Below, one piece after another: positions 38,990 through 48,348 of a stretch of DNA of 64,000 nt; the stretch's first letter is position 1; each line of letters starts with the position of its first letter. The stretch spans positions 62,001 to 126,000 of the forward strand of contig JANBPU010000023.1 in NCBI GenBank assembly GCA_027575805.1. Reading direction: 5' to 3'. The position numbers were made by a program, and so were the translations under genes. The stretch is from Mycoemilia scoparia (Eukaryota > Kickxellomycota > Kickxellomycetes > Kickxellales > Kickxellaceae). The notes under the pieces are model-generated. The model made no database searches and was not told the origin of the DNA. It saw only the letters and a list, made by a program, of their open reading frames with translations.

Positions 38990-39165
38990 ATTTGACAGAA
39001 TCTCCTTTGAAGGTGTACCAGAAGGATACCCTGGATAATAGCCAATAACTTGTCAAACTCTTGCTAAAATGTATAGCTTGTGAGCAGATTTCCAGGGAAT
39101 GTATTTGAGTATCAATATGTTTCCTTTTGATGAAGAACCTGCCATTTAATAGATCACTAGTGAAA
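38990..39165. repeat. Diverged core of the second repeat family
   Basis: Matches 42150-42305, 39240-39390 and 45812-45962 in order: CTCCTTT..., CCCTGGATAAT, GCAGATTTCCAGGGAATGTAT and TTCCTTTTGATGAAGAAC. Ends are not clear. Confidence 0.55.
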
Positions 39166-39172
39166 TTTCACC

Positions 39173-39457
39173 ATATGGATCATGATTTTTGAAGGGTACC
39201 TTTTGGTGGACAATGATTAAAGATGCAGCCCCAGCCAAATGGCAGAACCTCCTTTAAAAATGCAACAGAATAATACACTGTATAATAGACAATAATCTGA
39301 CAGGCTCCAACCAAAGCATATTTGTTATGGGCTGATTTGCAGGGAATGTATGTGGGTACAGGGTTGTTCCTTTTAGAGGAAATCCTGTGATATGCAAATC
39401 TTCTATAGAAGTTTAAAAGCATCAACATTACAGCCATTTATCAATATTATACCATAC
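39173..39457. mobile_element. Composite element: MITE arms around a second-family core
   Basis: Starts with ATATGGATCATGATTTTTGAAGGG and the type-A interior up to AGCCAAATG, switches to the second-family core (CCTCCTTTAAAAATG ... GGGCTGATTTGCAGGGAATG), and ends in a decayed right arm (ATCAATATTATACCATAC). Length about 285 bp, the same as the composite at 42112-42395. Confidence 0.5.
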
Positions 39458-39612
39458 ACTTGACATTGTAGCAAATCTTTGCAATTTTGTTATAAATTGA
39501 ATTATCAAAGGTAACAAGTGGCATTTTGATAAATTATAAAAATACAATACTATAAAGATAGTTGGTGGAATGAAGATGGCTAGTTTCTGTGTTGTATGGA
39601 TCTAGATGGATC

Positions 39613-41484
39613 TTACAAAGGCTCAGTGGTGTCTTTTTCAGCATAACTAGCTACAAAGCTTTCAACATGCTGGGCCCAAGCAGGTACCTTTGCTGAAACT
39701 GAAGAAAGTCTTCTTTTTTTAGACCCTGAGACTCTGGCTGGCAGGTCTGTTTTTCTTTTTTCTGGTAGTGATGGTGTTTTTTTGTGCTGATTAGTTTTGG
39801 ATGACAGAATGACTTTGTGCTGTTTATCACCCTGACTGAGATTTTGGGGGGCTGGTATGGGAGTTTTGGGGGCCTGTAATTCATTTAGAGGTAGTGGTTT
39901 TGGTTCCTTAGGTTTAGGGGAAATCTTGGATTCTATTGGGCTTGGTCTCTGGGCATTGATTGGATATTCGCTGGTTGGCTCAGTGACAGCCACCTTTTTG
40001 GCGCAGCTCTGGCCATTGTTCTGTGGAGCATAGAGAGATCTGTGGATAGCTTTGCTGTGCTCAAGCAATTTGGTAAGCAAATGAGGTCTTACTTTGGACA
40101 AAAATTTGGGGATGTCTATAGGTGGGAAAAATTTTACAATTGTATCAAGAATGGTCAGGTGCTGAGGTGACAACGTGACCAATTGGTCCATGTCAGGAAA
40201 GTGTTTGGCACAGCCCGACTCAGAAACAAACGAGTCCATTATAATATCTAGGGCTTGGGCCTGGTTGATGTCTCTTTGATTTAGCTGCTCCTCAAGCGGC
40301 CTTTTTTCAAAAGATGGAACCACTTTACTGCCATTCTCAGGTTGAACGTTTTCCAAAACAGGCACTGACTGAACCTTGCACAAGAGTGGCTTGGAATTTA
40401 CCAAAGCATCATGTACAGGCGTAGCAGAAGTAGAGGTGTGATCTGTGCATGAGTCTTCAACATCGTCACTAGCAATTGCCAATGCCGATTTGAGCCCTCT
40501 TTCAACAGATGACATTGATACGCTGACATCATCACCAGTGGTATTACTGGGTGATGACTTCGGTTCATCATCAGATTCATCATCGTCAGATTCAATGCAC
40601 CTAGTTTTTCCAGTCGCTGTAAAATACCAGTCGGGTATCCTACAGCTCCTAGTTAAAACATTGCTCCAATGCACCCTCTTTTTGCCCTTGTCTGAAATTG
40701 TAGAATCGTCTACAGGCAGTTCTGATACCTGGTCATCGTCGCCAGCTTTGTCACTATTTTTGTTGTTAACGCTATGCATTGGAGATGGTGGACGAGCTTT
40801 TTTCCCTGGGCCCGAATGTCTGTTAGATTTTCGGTTTCTGAAGGCAATAAATCCAAATAACAATGGCCTGCTAGCCCTGGCACCGCACACTCTAGGATCT
40901 TCAGGTTGCATGATTTCAAAAAACTCCTGCCAAGGTGTGTTAGCCTGCTGCGGAAAGATGAAAAAATTCTTTATTCCGTATGAATCTGGAACATCAATAG
41001 TAACGACCTTCTTTCGATCATGTAAAAAGGATACCACATGCTGGTATTCAGAAAAAGATGCACCGCTGGTTTTATCAAAATCTAGTGTGAAACCCGCGAT
41101 GTCAAAGCATGCCTCATAATATACGTCCAGCATATAGTCAAGTGTTCGATTATAGTCACATGTTCCCTTCGCGATTATTTTGCCTGGAAATAGTTTGGCC
41201 CAGTTTATATCAGGTGGAGTGTTGTGTGTAGATAGCTTCATGACATTGATGGAGGTTGCTAGACCATTATCAATAATGACTTTACCCCTCCATATGGAAG
41301 CTGGCAGGACGGGCGGTCTATTTTCAGAAGTTACATTGCTAGAGGATGACAGCGAGGTTTTTGCAGGTAAATTTTCGGTACACTTGTGGTGCTTTTGACT
41401 ATTTTCTAACCGTCTGAAGCTATCATGGGCTGGAGACGACGATGAGATCATTACTTGACACGCAGGCGTTATGCATTTAAACAT
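39613..41484 (-). CDS. SPOC-domain-like protein, single exon
   Basis: An open frame of 623 codons if translation starts at the ATG at 41484 (MFKCITPACQVM); the frame stays open another 71 codons upstream, but that part reads like a leader rather than protein. Residues about 60-200 resemble a SPOC domain: SIWRGKVIIDNG, LFPGKIIAKGTCDYNRTLDYML, FTLDFDK, FSEYQHVVSFLHDRKKVVTI and YGIKNFFIFP. The rest is disordered, rich in Ser, Pro, Lys and acidic runs, with one ordered block (LVTLSPQHLTILDTIVKFFPPIDIPKFL) near residue 460. SPOC domains bind phosphorylated polymerase II tails or corepressors, so a role in transcription is inferred. The family assignment is by pattern only. Confidence 0.6.
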   Translation of the reverse strand: MFKCITPACQVMISSSSPAHDSFRRLENSQKHHKCTENLPAKTSLSSSSNVTSENRPPVLPASIWRGKVIIDNGLATSINVMKLSTHNTPPDINWAKLFPGKIIAKGTCDYNRTLDYMLDVYYEACFDIAGFTLDFDKTSGASFSEYQHVVSFLHDRKKVVTIDVPDSYGIKNFFIFPQQANTPWQEFFEIMQPEDPRVCGARASRPLLFGFIAFRNRKSNRHSGPGKKARPPSPMHSVNNKNSDKAGDDDQVSELPVDDSTISDKGKKRVHWSNVLTRSCRIPDWYFTATGKTRCIESDDDESDDEPKSSPSNTTGDDVSVSMSSVERGLKSALAIASDDVEDSCTDHTSTSATPVHDALVNSKPLLCKVQSVPVLENVQPENGSKVVPSFEKRPLEEQLNQRDINQAQALDIIMDSFVSESGCAKHFPDMDQLVTLSPQHLTILDTIVKFFPPIDIPKFLSKVRPHLLTKLLEHSKAIHRSLYAPQNNGQSCAKKVAVTEPTSEYPINAQRPSPIESKISPKPKEPKPLPLNELQAPKTPIPAPQNLSQGDKQHKVILSSKTNQHKKTPSLPEKRKTDLPARVSGSKKRRLSSVSAKVPAWAQHVESFVASYAEKDTTEPL

Positions 41485-42014
41485 AGGAGCGACAGTACGA
41501 CAAAGAGACAGTTCGGAGAAGATAGTAAGAAGAAAGCAAATCGATGTATGGACTAGGAGTATGTCGGTAGGACCGGGGTCCCAATAAGAAATATTAGTAC
41601 TCAATAAAACAAAAGAGAGAAAAAGAAAGGAAGAAAGGCTGGTTTGCCTGATACGAAAAGTTGCTGGCAATTTATACTTTTTGGGCAGCAACAACATTTT
41701 TGGTCAAATGGGTTAGGCGATTTCCTAGCAAGGCTCTGATTGGCTAGAACTTACTCAATGCCCCTCCCAAAGAAAAGTCAATTTATTGAAGGGTTTCATA
41801 GGACCATGTGTCAGTGTACATTTGACCCAGCCCCTGGCCCACCCTTCAGCATGCAATTCCCAGACACCTGGATTGATAAGTTTAAACAACCCACCACTAC
41901 TCATGGCCAAATAAATCCAACCAAAGTCTAGATACCAATAGAGTGGGAGTGAACTGGAATGGACGACATCCATGCACAAGCACGCTTTTCAAATAATATA
42001 ACACATGCGGAAAA

Positions 42015-42111
42015 ATATAGACCATTATTTTTGAAGGGCTAATTTTTACTAGTAGGTCATTTTTATCTTGCATGTTGGCCAGCCTATATTATCATTGATT
42101 AATACGCTGGC
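42015..42111. mobile_element. Truncated MITE-like element, type B
   Basis: Left arm (ATTATTTTTGAAGGGC) and type-B interior (TTTTTACTAGTAGGTCA, GGCCAGCCTATATTATC) are present. The right arm is missing where the next element begins. Confidence 0.65.
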
Positions 42112-42395
42112 ATATGGGTGACTATTTTTGAAGGGTGACAATCTGCTAATAAATGCCAGAATCTCCTTTAAACGTGTACCAGAAAAATACCCTGGATAAT
42201 GGCCAATAATCTGTCAGACTCCAGCCAAAGCGTATGACTGCTTATGGGCCGATTTGCAGGAAATATACGAGGGTACCAATCTGCTTCTTTTTGATGGAGA
42301 ACTTACCAGATGGTGATCGCTTGTCTGACTGTGGTCCCCCCCCCCCTTTAATCGTTGGCCGCAATAAGGCACGCTTCCAAAATTATAGCACATAT
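42112..42395. mobile_element. Composite element: MITE arms around a second-family core
   Basis: 284 bp. Left arm ATATGGGTGACTATTTTTGAAGGG, then CTAATAAATG, then a second-family core (AATCTCCTTTAAACGTGTACC ... GCCGATTTGCAGGAAATATAC ... GATGGAGAACTTACC), then type-A interior resumes (ACTGTGGT, C-run, TTTAATCGTTGGCC) and a decayed right arm (CTTCCAAAATTATAGCACATAT). Best read as an insertion of the second family into a type-A MITE. Confidence 0.6.
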
Positions 42396-42916
42396 TATCC
42401 TAGATGATAATTTGGTTAAGATTCACAAGGTTTTGAGGGGGGAACAGCCCTCAAGAGCTACATATGAAATGGCTTGTGATTTGGCCAAAATCTATAAATC
42501 CATCAGCGGTTAAAAACATAAAGCGTGGGTCTTGAGTGACAATAAAAGCTGGGCTCAACCCTAATTTGAAGCTCAGATGACTTACTGACAAAGTTACACA
42601 TGCGATCAGATAATTGTTTGCTCCTCTAGAATACTTAAATACTGAGCTGTATAGTGTGTTTGTAAAAACTAAAAATCCAAAAACCATAACTCGGATGACC
42701 ATAGCTGAAAATAGACTACTGCAGGAATACATTATATGCATTACAAAACATTAATATTGAAGGGAATCAAGGTAATCCTTTTAATTAGACATGTGGCAAT
42801 AGTATTGCGGTATTTGGCGGCAAGTGGCTAAATGCAATTGAATCCTGGTTTAATTTGCAATAATAATAGTATATATGAGGCTTGGCTGATAAATCGAAAA
42901 GGTTTTCTGGATAAAA

Positions 42917-44999
42917 ATGGGAGACATCAACGCTGATGTCCTGAAGGTTGGTTAATTGAAGAAACACTAACAGGAAGTGATAGATGATTTGTTGATAGAC
43001 CCGACCAATGGCACTGGAGCTAAGCACTTGATAATTGACACGTCTCGTAGGAAAGATATAAAGGATTGCTAGAGGAATCGCTTATTGAAGTTATTTGGGG
43101 AGATTACAACGATCACCCAGAAAAAGCAGATCAAGTGCTCCAAAATCTTGCGCACAACAGTATAATAGACAGATGTGAATCACAAGACCGTGGAATTCGG
43201 CCAGAAGCAATACTCAATGGCGGATTTGGTGATGACACAGAATCGTTGATGTCAGACCAAGATGCGATGATCGACCTGAAAGACACAGTATCTCGAAGAG
43301 ACCTGGTTAATTTATTATGCCAGTGTCTTCCAGAATGCCCACCATCATTTGTGGAGCAGAGGTTAGAACAGCAGGTTCAAGGCCAAAAGAAGATAGATGC
43401 AAACATAATACCAGCTCTTATTGAAACAGTGCTGGATGACTTTTACTCTGACTTTGGCACCAGTGAAAACGCCATATACACTGCGAGGCGATGGATAAAC
43501 ACAGACCCATCGATGGAGGCAGTGAGTGCAAAGTATGGTATGAATAATGCCCATGCAAGGGCCAAACCCAAAAACTCAAAAAAGTTGGGCCGCAGTCGCG
43601 ATAGGGATTTTATGAGCAAACGGCATGACCAAGCTCAGAAAAGAGCACACAAAAATCAATGGGAGTACGAGGACAACGGCATCAAAGAAATCATGGAAAT
43701 GTTCCCGGATACCAGCATAGATAGGCTGGTGTCCCTATACCACACAAAGAGTGGTGTGCTTGAGGAGGTTGTGGATGTGCTCTCTGGCGAACAGGCCTTT
43801 AGGCAAGGCGACAAACCATTTTTAAGCCACAGCCCAAAAGGAAAGGCCAAAACAACCGCATTGGAAAGGGAAGTTTGGAAATCCACCACCATTGGATTTA
43901 AAGATCCAAACCGATACGCCCGGTCTATAAACACAAAAGAGACTGGCGCTGAATCTGCATACAGCCCAGAGCATTGTCGCCAAGTCGCAGAAGAGCTCAA
44001 CAAAAGGCGCAACGAGATGTACAAGAAGGCAGCGACATCATTCCAGAAAAGGCACAATAAAGGCGGGAGCAGCGGCATTGCGAGTTACTATGCATTGGAG
44101 GTAGGCAATCAGCCAGTCTGCATAAATGGCTTGGCAATGTATGACATCTGGGTAGTTATTTTTGAAGGGCTAAACTAGTATTAACAATGAAAATATATGA
44201 TAACTAGTATGCAAGTTAAAACTGGTCTACTAGTAAAACTTGGCCCTTCAAAAATAATCACTCATCTGTATTTGCACGCACATGCTGTATAAATAAATCG
44301 CACATCTCTTGCCATCAAACAGGGCCACAAGATTAATGATGAGGCCAAGCTGTGGAATATGCGGGCAGCCCGTGCCTACATCGATAAGGCCAGGTAAGCG
44401 AATTGGAATGTTCATCCGCCGCAAATCCCTTGGTATACTGAAGTGCTCTACACAACCTCTTTTCATTTTAAATCGGGCTGTTGTGTTTGTTCTTGGAATG
44501 AAATATGCATTTGTTAGGAGGCAATCGCAGGATCCCAACTTACTTGACCTGCACTACTTGACTCGAGCCGAGGCGATCGCAATAGCGTCTGAAGAGCTAA
44601 GCACATGGTACGCAAGGGAAGTCATCAACAAAGGTATGGTGCAGCTCTTTATTCAAGCATTTTCAAATTTGATTGTTCCCAGCTTGTGCTGGCAATATCT
44701 GGCCTTGAAACAGCCAGCTGTATTGAATTTCTAAATCGAGAAAATAACGCCTGTACTTGTCTGAATTTAACCCTCCTCATACCCAATAACCACCACCAAC
44801 TCCCGCCATGCCCTCCTCGTATGTGCAAACATCGCAAGACAACGCCTCCATATCGCCGCTCAAGATAATCACCGGTTATGGCAACCATTCGGGACCAAGG
44901 GCACCTACCCTTTATCCATCTATCAACAAGCTGCTTAAAGAGCAATCTTGGAAGTACAGATTCATCAATGGGGGCTTTTTGGTCTTGGGCGCTGAGTGA
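42917..44999 (+). CDS. CUE-like/DUF1771/Smr-domain protein
   Basis: Five exons: 42917-42946, 43051-44100, 44323-44393, 44518-44633, 44839-44999 (475 aa). Order: N-terminal helices; a CUE-like ubiquitin-binding region (IKEIMEMFPDTSIDRLVSLYHTKSGVLEEVVDVL); DUF1771-like segment (YSPEHCRQVAEELNKRRNEMYKKAA ... GHKINDEAKLWNMRAARAYIDKA); Smr domain (DLHYLTRAEAIAIASEEL ... LKIITGYGNHSG ... YRFINGGFLVLG). This is the layout of Cue2/N4BP2-type endonucleases used in no-go mRNA decay. The usual DLHG motif reads DLHY here, while Asp and His remain. Intron 2 (44101-44322) holds a MITE. The last acceptor (44838) is inferred from frame. Confidence 0.8.
44145..44267. mobile_element. MITE-like element, type B, inside an intron of the Smr gene
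   Basis: ATCTGGGTAGTTATTTTTGAAGG to GCCCTTCAAAAATAATCACTCAT; interior TAACTAGTATGCAAG, ACTGGTCTACTAGTAAAA as in type B. Lies within the 222-nt intron 44101-44322. Confidence 0.8.
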
Positions 45000-46695
45000 C
45001 ATGCATAGTATGACTGTGCATCGACTGATCTCTCCAACCATACATCTATGCCTCAATATCTCTGTATAACCTAGAAAATTGTCTGTTTGGCGGCTCACCA
45101 TCAATTCTTTATCATAAATTTATTTTGCAAATCTATATATATTTAACTTAATTGTGTCTCTGTCTTAATACCCCCTATCGCTGGTTTTGGTCCAATTGTT
45201 GTCAAGTAAAAAACAAGCTTGCTGTTTCTTCATACAATATGTTCACATGTGCAACAACAACAACAACAAATACATAACCAGCACAGTTTAAGCATAGATG
45301 GTCTGATTCGATTTCTAGGCGGAAACCCGCTGCCATTGTCACCAAAGTAACTATTACTGCATACATTGGTGCCCACTTCAGTGTGGTTGGGCTCAAGTTC
45401 TGGCGTGGCCTCCCCCTTCTATGGTTAAAATCAACAATGAGCAAATCTATATTATAAAAGCATTTGTGTTGTTTTCTATTTTTGCCATCTATTGGCTTAA
45501 TCATATGGCAATGCCAAAAGACAATATCTGTCTGAACCACACTGGTCTTCAAAAATGTTGGTAATGTATTGCATAATCTGGTTCTATAACAATCTTCGCA
45601 CTACAACAGTCGATTGTTGGCGTGATTTATGTACTACCCTAATACTTTTCAACCTTTATTGCCCACGTTATATCTGGCCAGAAAAAAATTAGTGCTGCCA
45701 GGCTTTCCACCAAAAGGAAACAAGGTCGTGGTGCCCCCATAGATTCACTTCAAAATCACCCCATACGCCATATACATTCTAGCAGCAGTCCTACTAGTAT
45801 TTGGCAGAGTAGTCTCCTCTAAAAGGGTGGTACTAGGATCCTCCCCTGGAAACCAGCCAATCGCCACTGAAACTCCAGCTAAAATATATGGGCTATGGGC
45901 TGATTTGCAGGGAATGTGTGAGGATATCTGTCTGTTCCCTTTTGGTGGAGAACTTGACGTTTGGCTAACATCCAAGAGATTATCATGGTACCATTTTAGA
46001 GGAGACTACTCTGCCTATTGGACTTCTCATTCCCATTCAAATTGTTGCTAGAAACAATGTATTTACATGCCGATGTATTTATCAACTTCGCCCCACCTTG
46101 ACATCTTAACCACCTGTGCCGCCCACAATGTAGCTGCACACTCTGTCAAGACCATAGACCACCCTCTTATCCAATACATTGACAATGGTATCGATCAAAG
46201 ATATCTGTGGCTTTGCTCAATGTTTACCCAATTGCCTTGCATGATTTTCGTGTAACGATAAATATTCCAAGACTCAAAGTAATTTGCCACAAAGACAAAA
46301 ATAAACAACAATCCAGACTATGACCTGTTTGTCAATCTCTTTGGCTATGATTATAAGGTTTGATATTTTTCATAATAAACAATCGATACATGTGACGATT
46401 AATAGTAAAAAAATAAAGTAAACATACAACACTAAGATGGTTACAAATAATAGACATTTATACTATTTAGACTAGACGATAGCAATAATATATATATGGA
46501 TAAACGTATGAGGTATATGATGATCATGGGGGATGCTTAGAAATAACAAGGGGGTAGTAATAGTGGTCATTAGAGATTATACTATGGTCAATAGATCATA
46601 GATTGATAACATTAGGCGGGGAGGTGTAAGTGTCTAGTATATAATATTAGAGACGAGGTATCAGTTTGTATGGGGTTGACGACCATGAGAATCAC
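45000..46695. other. Convergent intergenic region, Smr gene to cdc25
   Basis: Holds a complete second-family element (45803-46015) and a (CAA)n run near 45255-45270. Several short open frames exist, including one on the minus strand at 45202-45552 that crosses the (CAA)n run; none shows family features. The remainder is AT-rich, probably 3' UTRs and spacer. Confidence 0.5.
45803..46015. mobile_element. Second-family TIR element (about 213 bp)
   Basis: The two ends are inverted repeats matching over at least 22 bp (GGCAGAGTAGTCTCCTCTAA at the left against its complement ending ...CTCTGCC at 46015). TATT flanks both sides and could be a target duplication. The core GGGCTGATTTGCAGGGAATG and GGTGGAGAACTTG recurs at 39000, 39350, 42250 and 52100. 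No coding capacity. Confidence 0.75.
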
Positions 46696-48348
46696 TCAGG
46701 GGAACATGCGGAATGAAGAGGGGCGCGATGACTGACGGTTAGCACCAAATGTTCGTCCCGAGGTGCTGTTGCCCATGGCTCCAAAAGAGGGTGGCGGAAA
46801 AGCAAGCTGGGGAATTTTGGTTGGTCTAACACTTTTGGTACGGGCTAGCTTGGAAGCAGGGCGCGCGGCAAAGGACGAGCCATTACGGCCCATTGCTACT
46901 GGGCTACAGCCAAATGAGCGAATAGATGCGTCATTGACAGACTTTGCACGCTTGAACTGCTTGTTGAAATTGGCCATGCGTTGGCGACAGTCTTCGGTAA
47001 ATGCAGAGTCGTTCATTTCGACATAGTTTTGGGGGTAGCATAGATCCTTTCTGGTGGTGAAGAAGTTTCTATAGCCGCCCTTTAGCACATAGACTTCTGG
47101 GTAATGCAACTGGGGATAGCGGTGGGTATTAAGCTCGCGATCACAACGACGGAGATGCGAAGCCATAGTTGGGGCTCTCTGGATGGAGTACTCGCAGTGG
47201 AGGACGATGACCAGCTTTTTATCACAGATAGGACGCTCAAGAAGAAGCTTTTCCAACGCCTCTATGGTGGGTGCATTAGCAGCGCCTTTGATATGGCCGC
47301 CCTGGTACTCATATGGGAAGCGACAGTCTATGACAATGTGCTCATCGTATTTGTCTTGGTATTTTCCTGAAAGCATATCAGCAAGAGTGGATGCGTCAAT
47401 ACGCTTGATAGAATCGGTGGTGGCAGAGTGACAGGGAAGGACACCACATTCTGGTGAGCGTGGAGACCCAATGGGACATGCTGATATTTGGGTAGGCGGG
47501 TTGGAAACCGAAGGTATCGGCATGGTTACGGAAGCAACAATGGGCTTTGGGGCATGTTCAATGGGAAGGAAGGCCGAGCTTTGGCTCCTTGCGCGCTTCA
47601 TTGGTGCGGTTGGGGTCGAGTTGAAGTCAAGCATCTGTGGATATGCGTTCTTTTCGAAACTGCTAACCCTCGAGGTGGAGTCGTCTGAATCAAGGGTCAA
47701 AGTGAGGCTGTGCTGGCGACGGTGGTGATGGCTGCGTGCGGAGTCACTCGAACGATACCACGTAAAGGAATCGTTTTCGTCAAATGATGTGTTCTCATCG
47801 TCCGCTATGCTATTGGAGCCAGCACCAAACGAAGAATAGCCTCCCATGAACATGTCCTCGGGCTGAGCAAGCCCCGATGACTTTGTGAGCCCGCTGGCAT
47901 TTCGAATGGGCCTGCTATTAGCACTGCGCTGGGAAGATATCATTGCACTAGGCGAGTTGTTAGCCTGGAGCATCATTCCAGGAGAGACATCCTCGACCGA
48001 CAGATCAAAATCGTATTTGCGTTTGAACAGGCGGGGGGTGTGGGACCCCAAACTCTGGTCGAGCATCCTAAGCAAGGGCGCATGGTGGTCTGGGGAGCTG
48101 GGACTGGACTCAAGGTGAAGGCTGGAGTTGATGTCTTTGGTCAGGTTAGATATTGGGGAAGCCGAGGGGGCATTGTCAGGGATGCGAGACTCTTTGGTAG
48201 AAAACTTTAGGGCCACAAGGCGGTCTGAGCAAAATGGGTTTCCGCTGTTTGGTCCGGATCCACACAGGAGAGACTTTGGACTGGCAGTGTTGAACATGTT
48301 TGGCGAGGAAATCTTCTTTGAGGTAATGTTCATTGTGAAATCGTGCAA
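46696..48348 (-). CDS. cdc25: M-phase inducer phosphatase Cdc25
   Basis: A single 550-codon exon. The N-terminal 300 residues are disordered and rich in Ser/Thr-Pro and Arg-x-x-Ser sites, typical of the regulatory half that is phosphorylated by cell-cycle and checkpoint kinases. The C-terminal rhodanese-type catalytic domain (about residues 318-450) has IVIDCRFPYEYQGGHIKGA and the signature loop HCEYSIQRAP with catalytic Cys at about residue 385, then YPEVYVLKGGYRNFF. Cdc25 removes inhibitory phosphates from Cdk1 to start mitosis. A basic Arg/Ser tail follows. The first ATG gives MHDFTMN; the second in-frame Met five codons on is an alternative. Confidence 0.93.
   Translation of the reverse strand: MHDFTMNITSKKISSPNMFNTASPKSLLCGSGPNSGNPFCSDRLVALKFSTKESRIPDNAPSASPISNLTKDINSSLHLESSPSSPDHHAPLLRMLDQSLGSHTPRLFKRKYDFDLSVEDVSPGMMLQANNSPSAMISSQRSANSRPIRNASGLTKSSGLAQPEDMFMGGYSSFGAGSNSIADDENTSFDENDSFTWYRSSDSARSHHHRRQHSLTLTLDSDDSTSRVSSFEKNAYPQMLDFNSTPTAPMKRARSQSSAFLPIEHAPKPIVASVTMPIPSVSNPPTQISACPIGSPRSPECGVLPCHSATTDSIKRIDASTLADMLSGKYQDKYDEHIVIDCRFPYEYQGGHIKGAANAPTIEALEKLLLERPICDKKLVIVLHCEYSIQRAPTMASHLRRCDRELNTHRYPQLHYPEVYVLKGGYRNFFTTRKDLCYPQNYVEMNDSAFTEDCRQRMANFNKQFKRAKSVNDASIRSFGCSPVAMGRNGSSFAARPASKLARTKSVRPTKIPQLAFPPPSFGAMGNSTSGRTFGANRQSSRPSSFRMFP

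Larger units (their letters stand above)
37999..39612. other. Repeat-rich intergenic region
   Basis: Between SF3A3 and the SPOC-domain gene. Holds a tandem MITE pair (38317-38576), a diverged second-family core (38990-39165) and a composite element (39173-39457). A stretch near 38880-38965 resembles 42425-42500. No gene is supported. Confidence 0.55.
41485..42916. other. Repeat-rich intergenic region upstream of the Smr-domain gene
   Basis: Contains a truncated type-B MITE (42015-42111) fused to a composite element (42112-42395) with an 11-nt C run at 42336-42346. Sequence at 42425-42500 resembles 38880-38965. No gene is supported. Confidence 0.55.

Noticed and set aside
45202..45552. Minus-strand frame with a hydrophobic stretch (APMYAVIVTLVTMAAGF)
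   Set aside because: It crosses a (CAA)n run that makes poly-Val/Cys in any frame, lacks a supported start exon and has an equally open competing frame. Possible but not supported.
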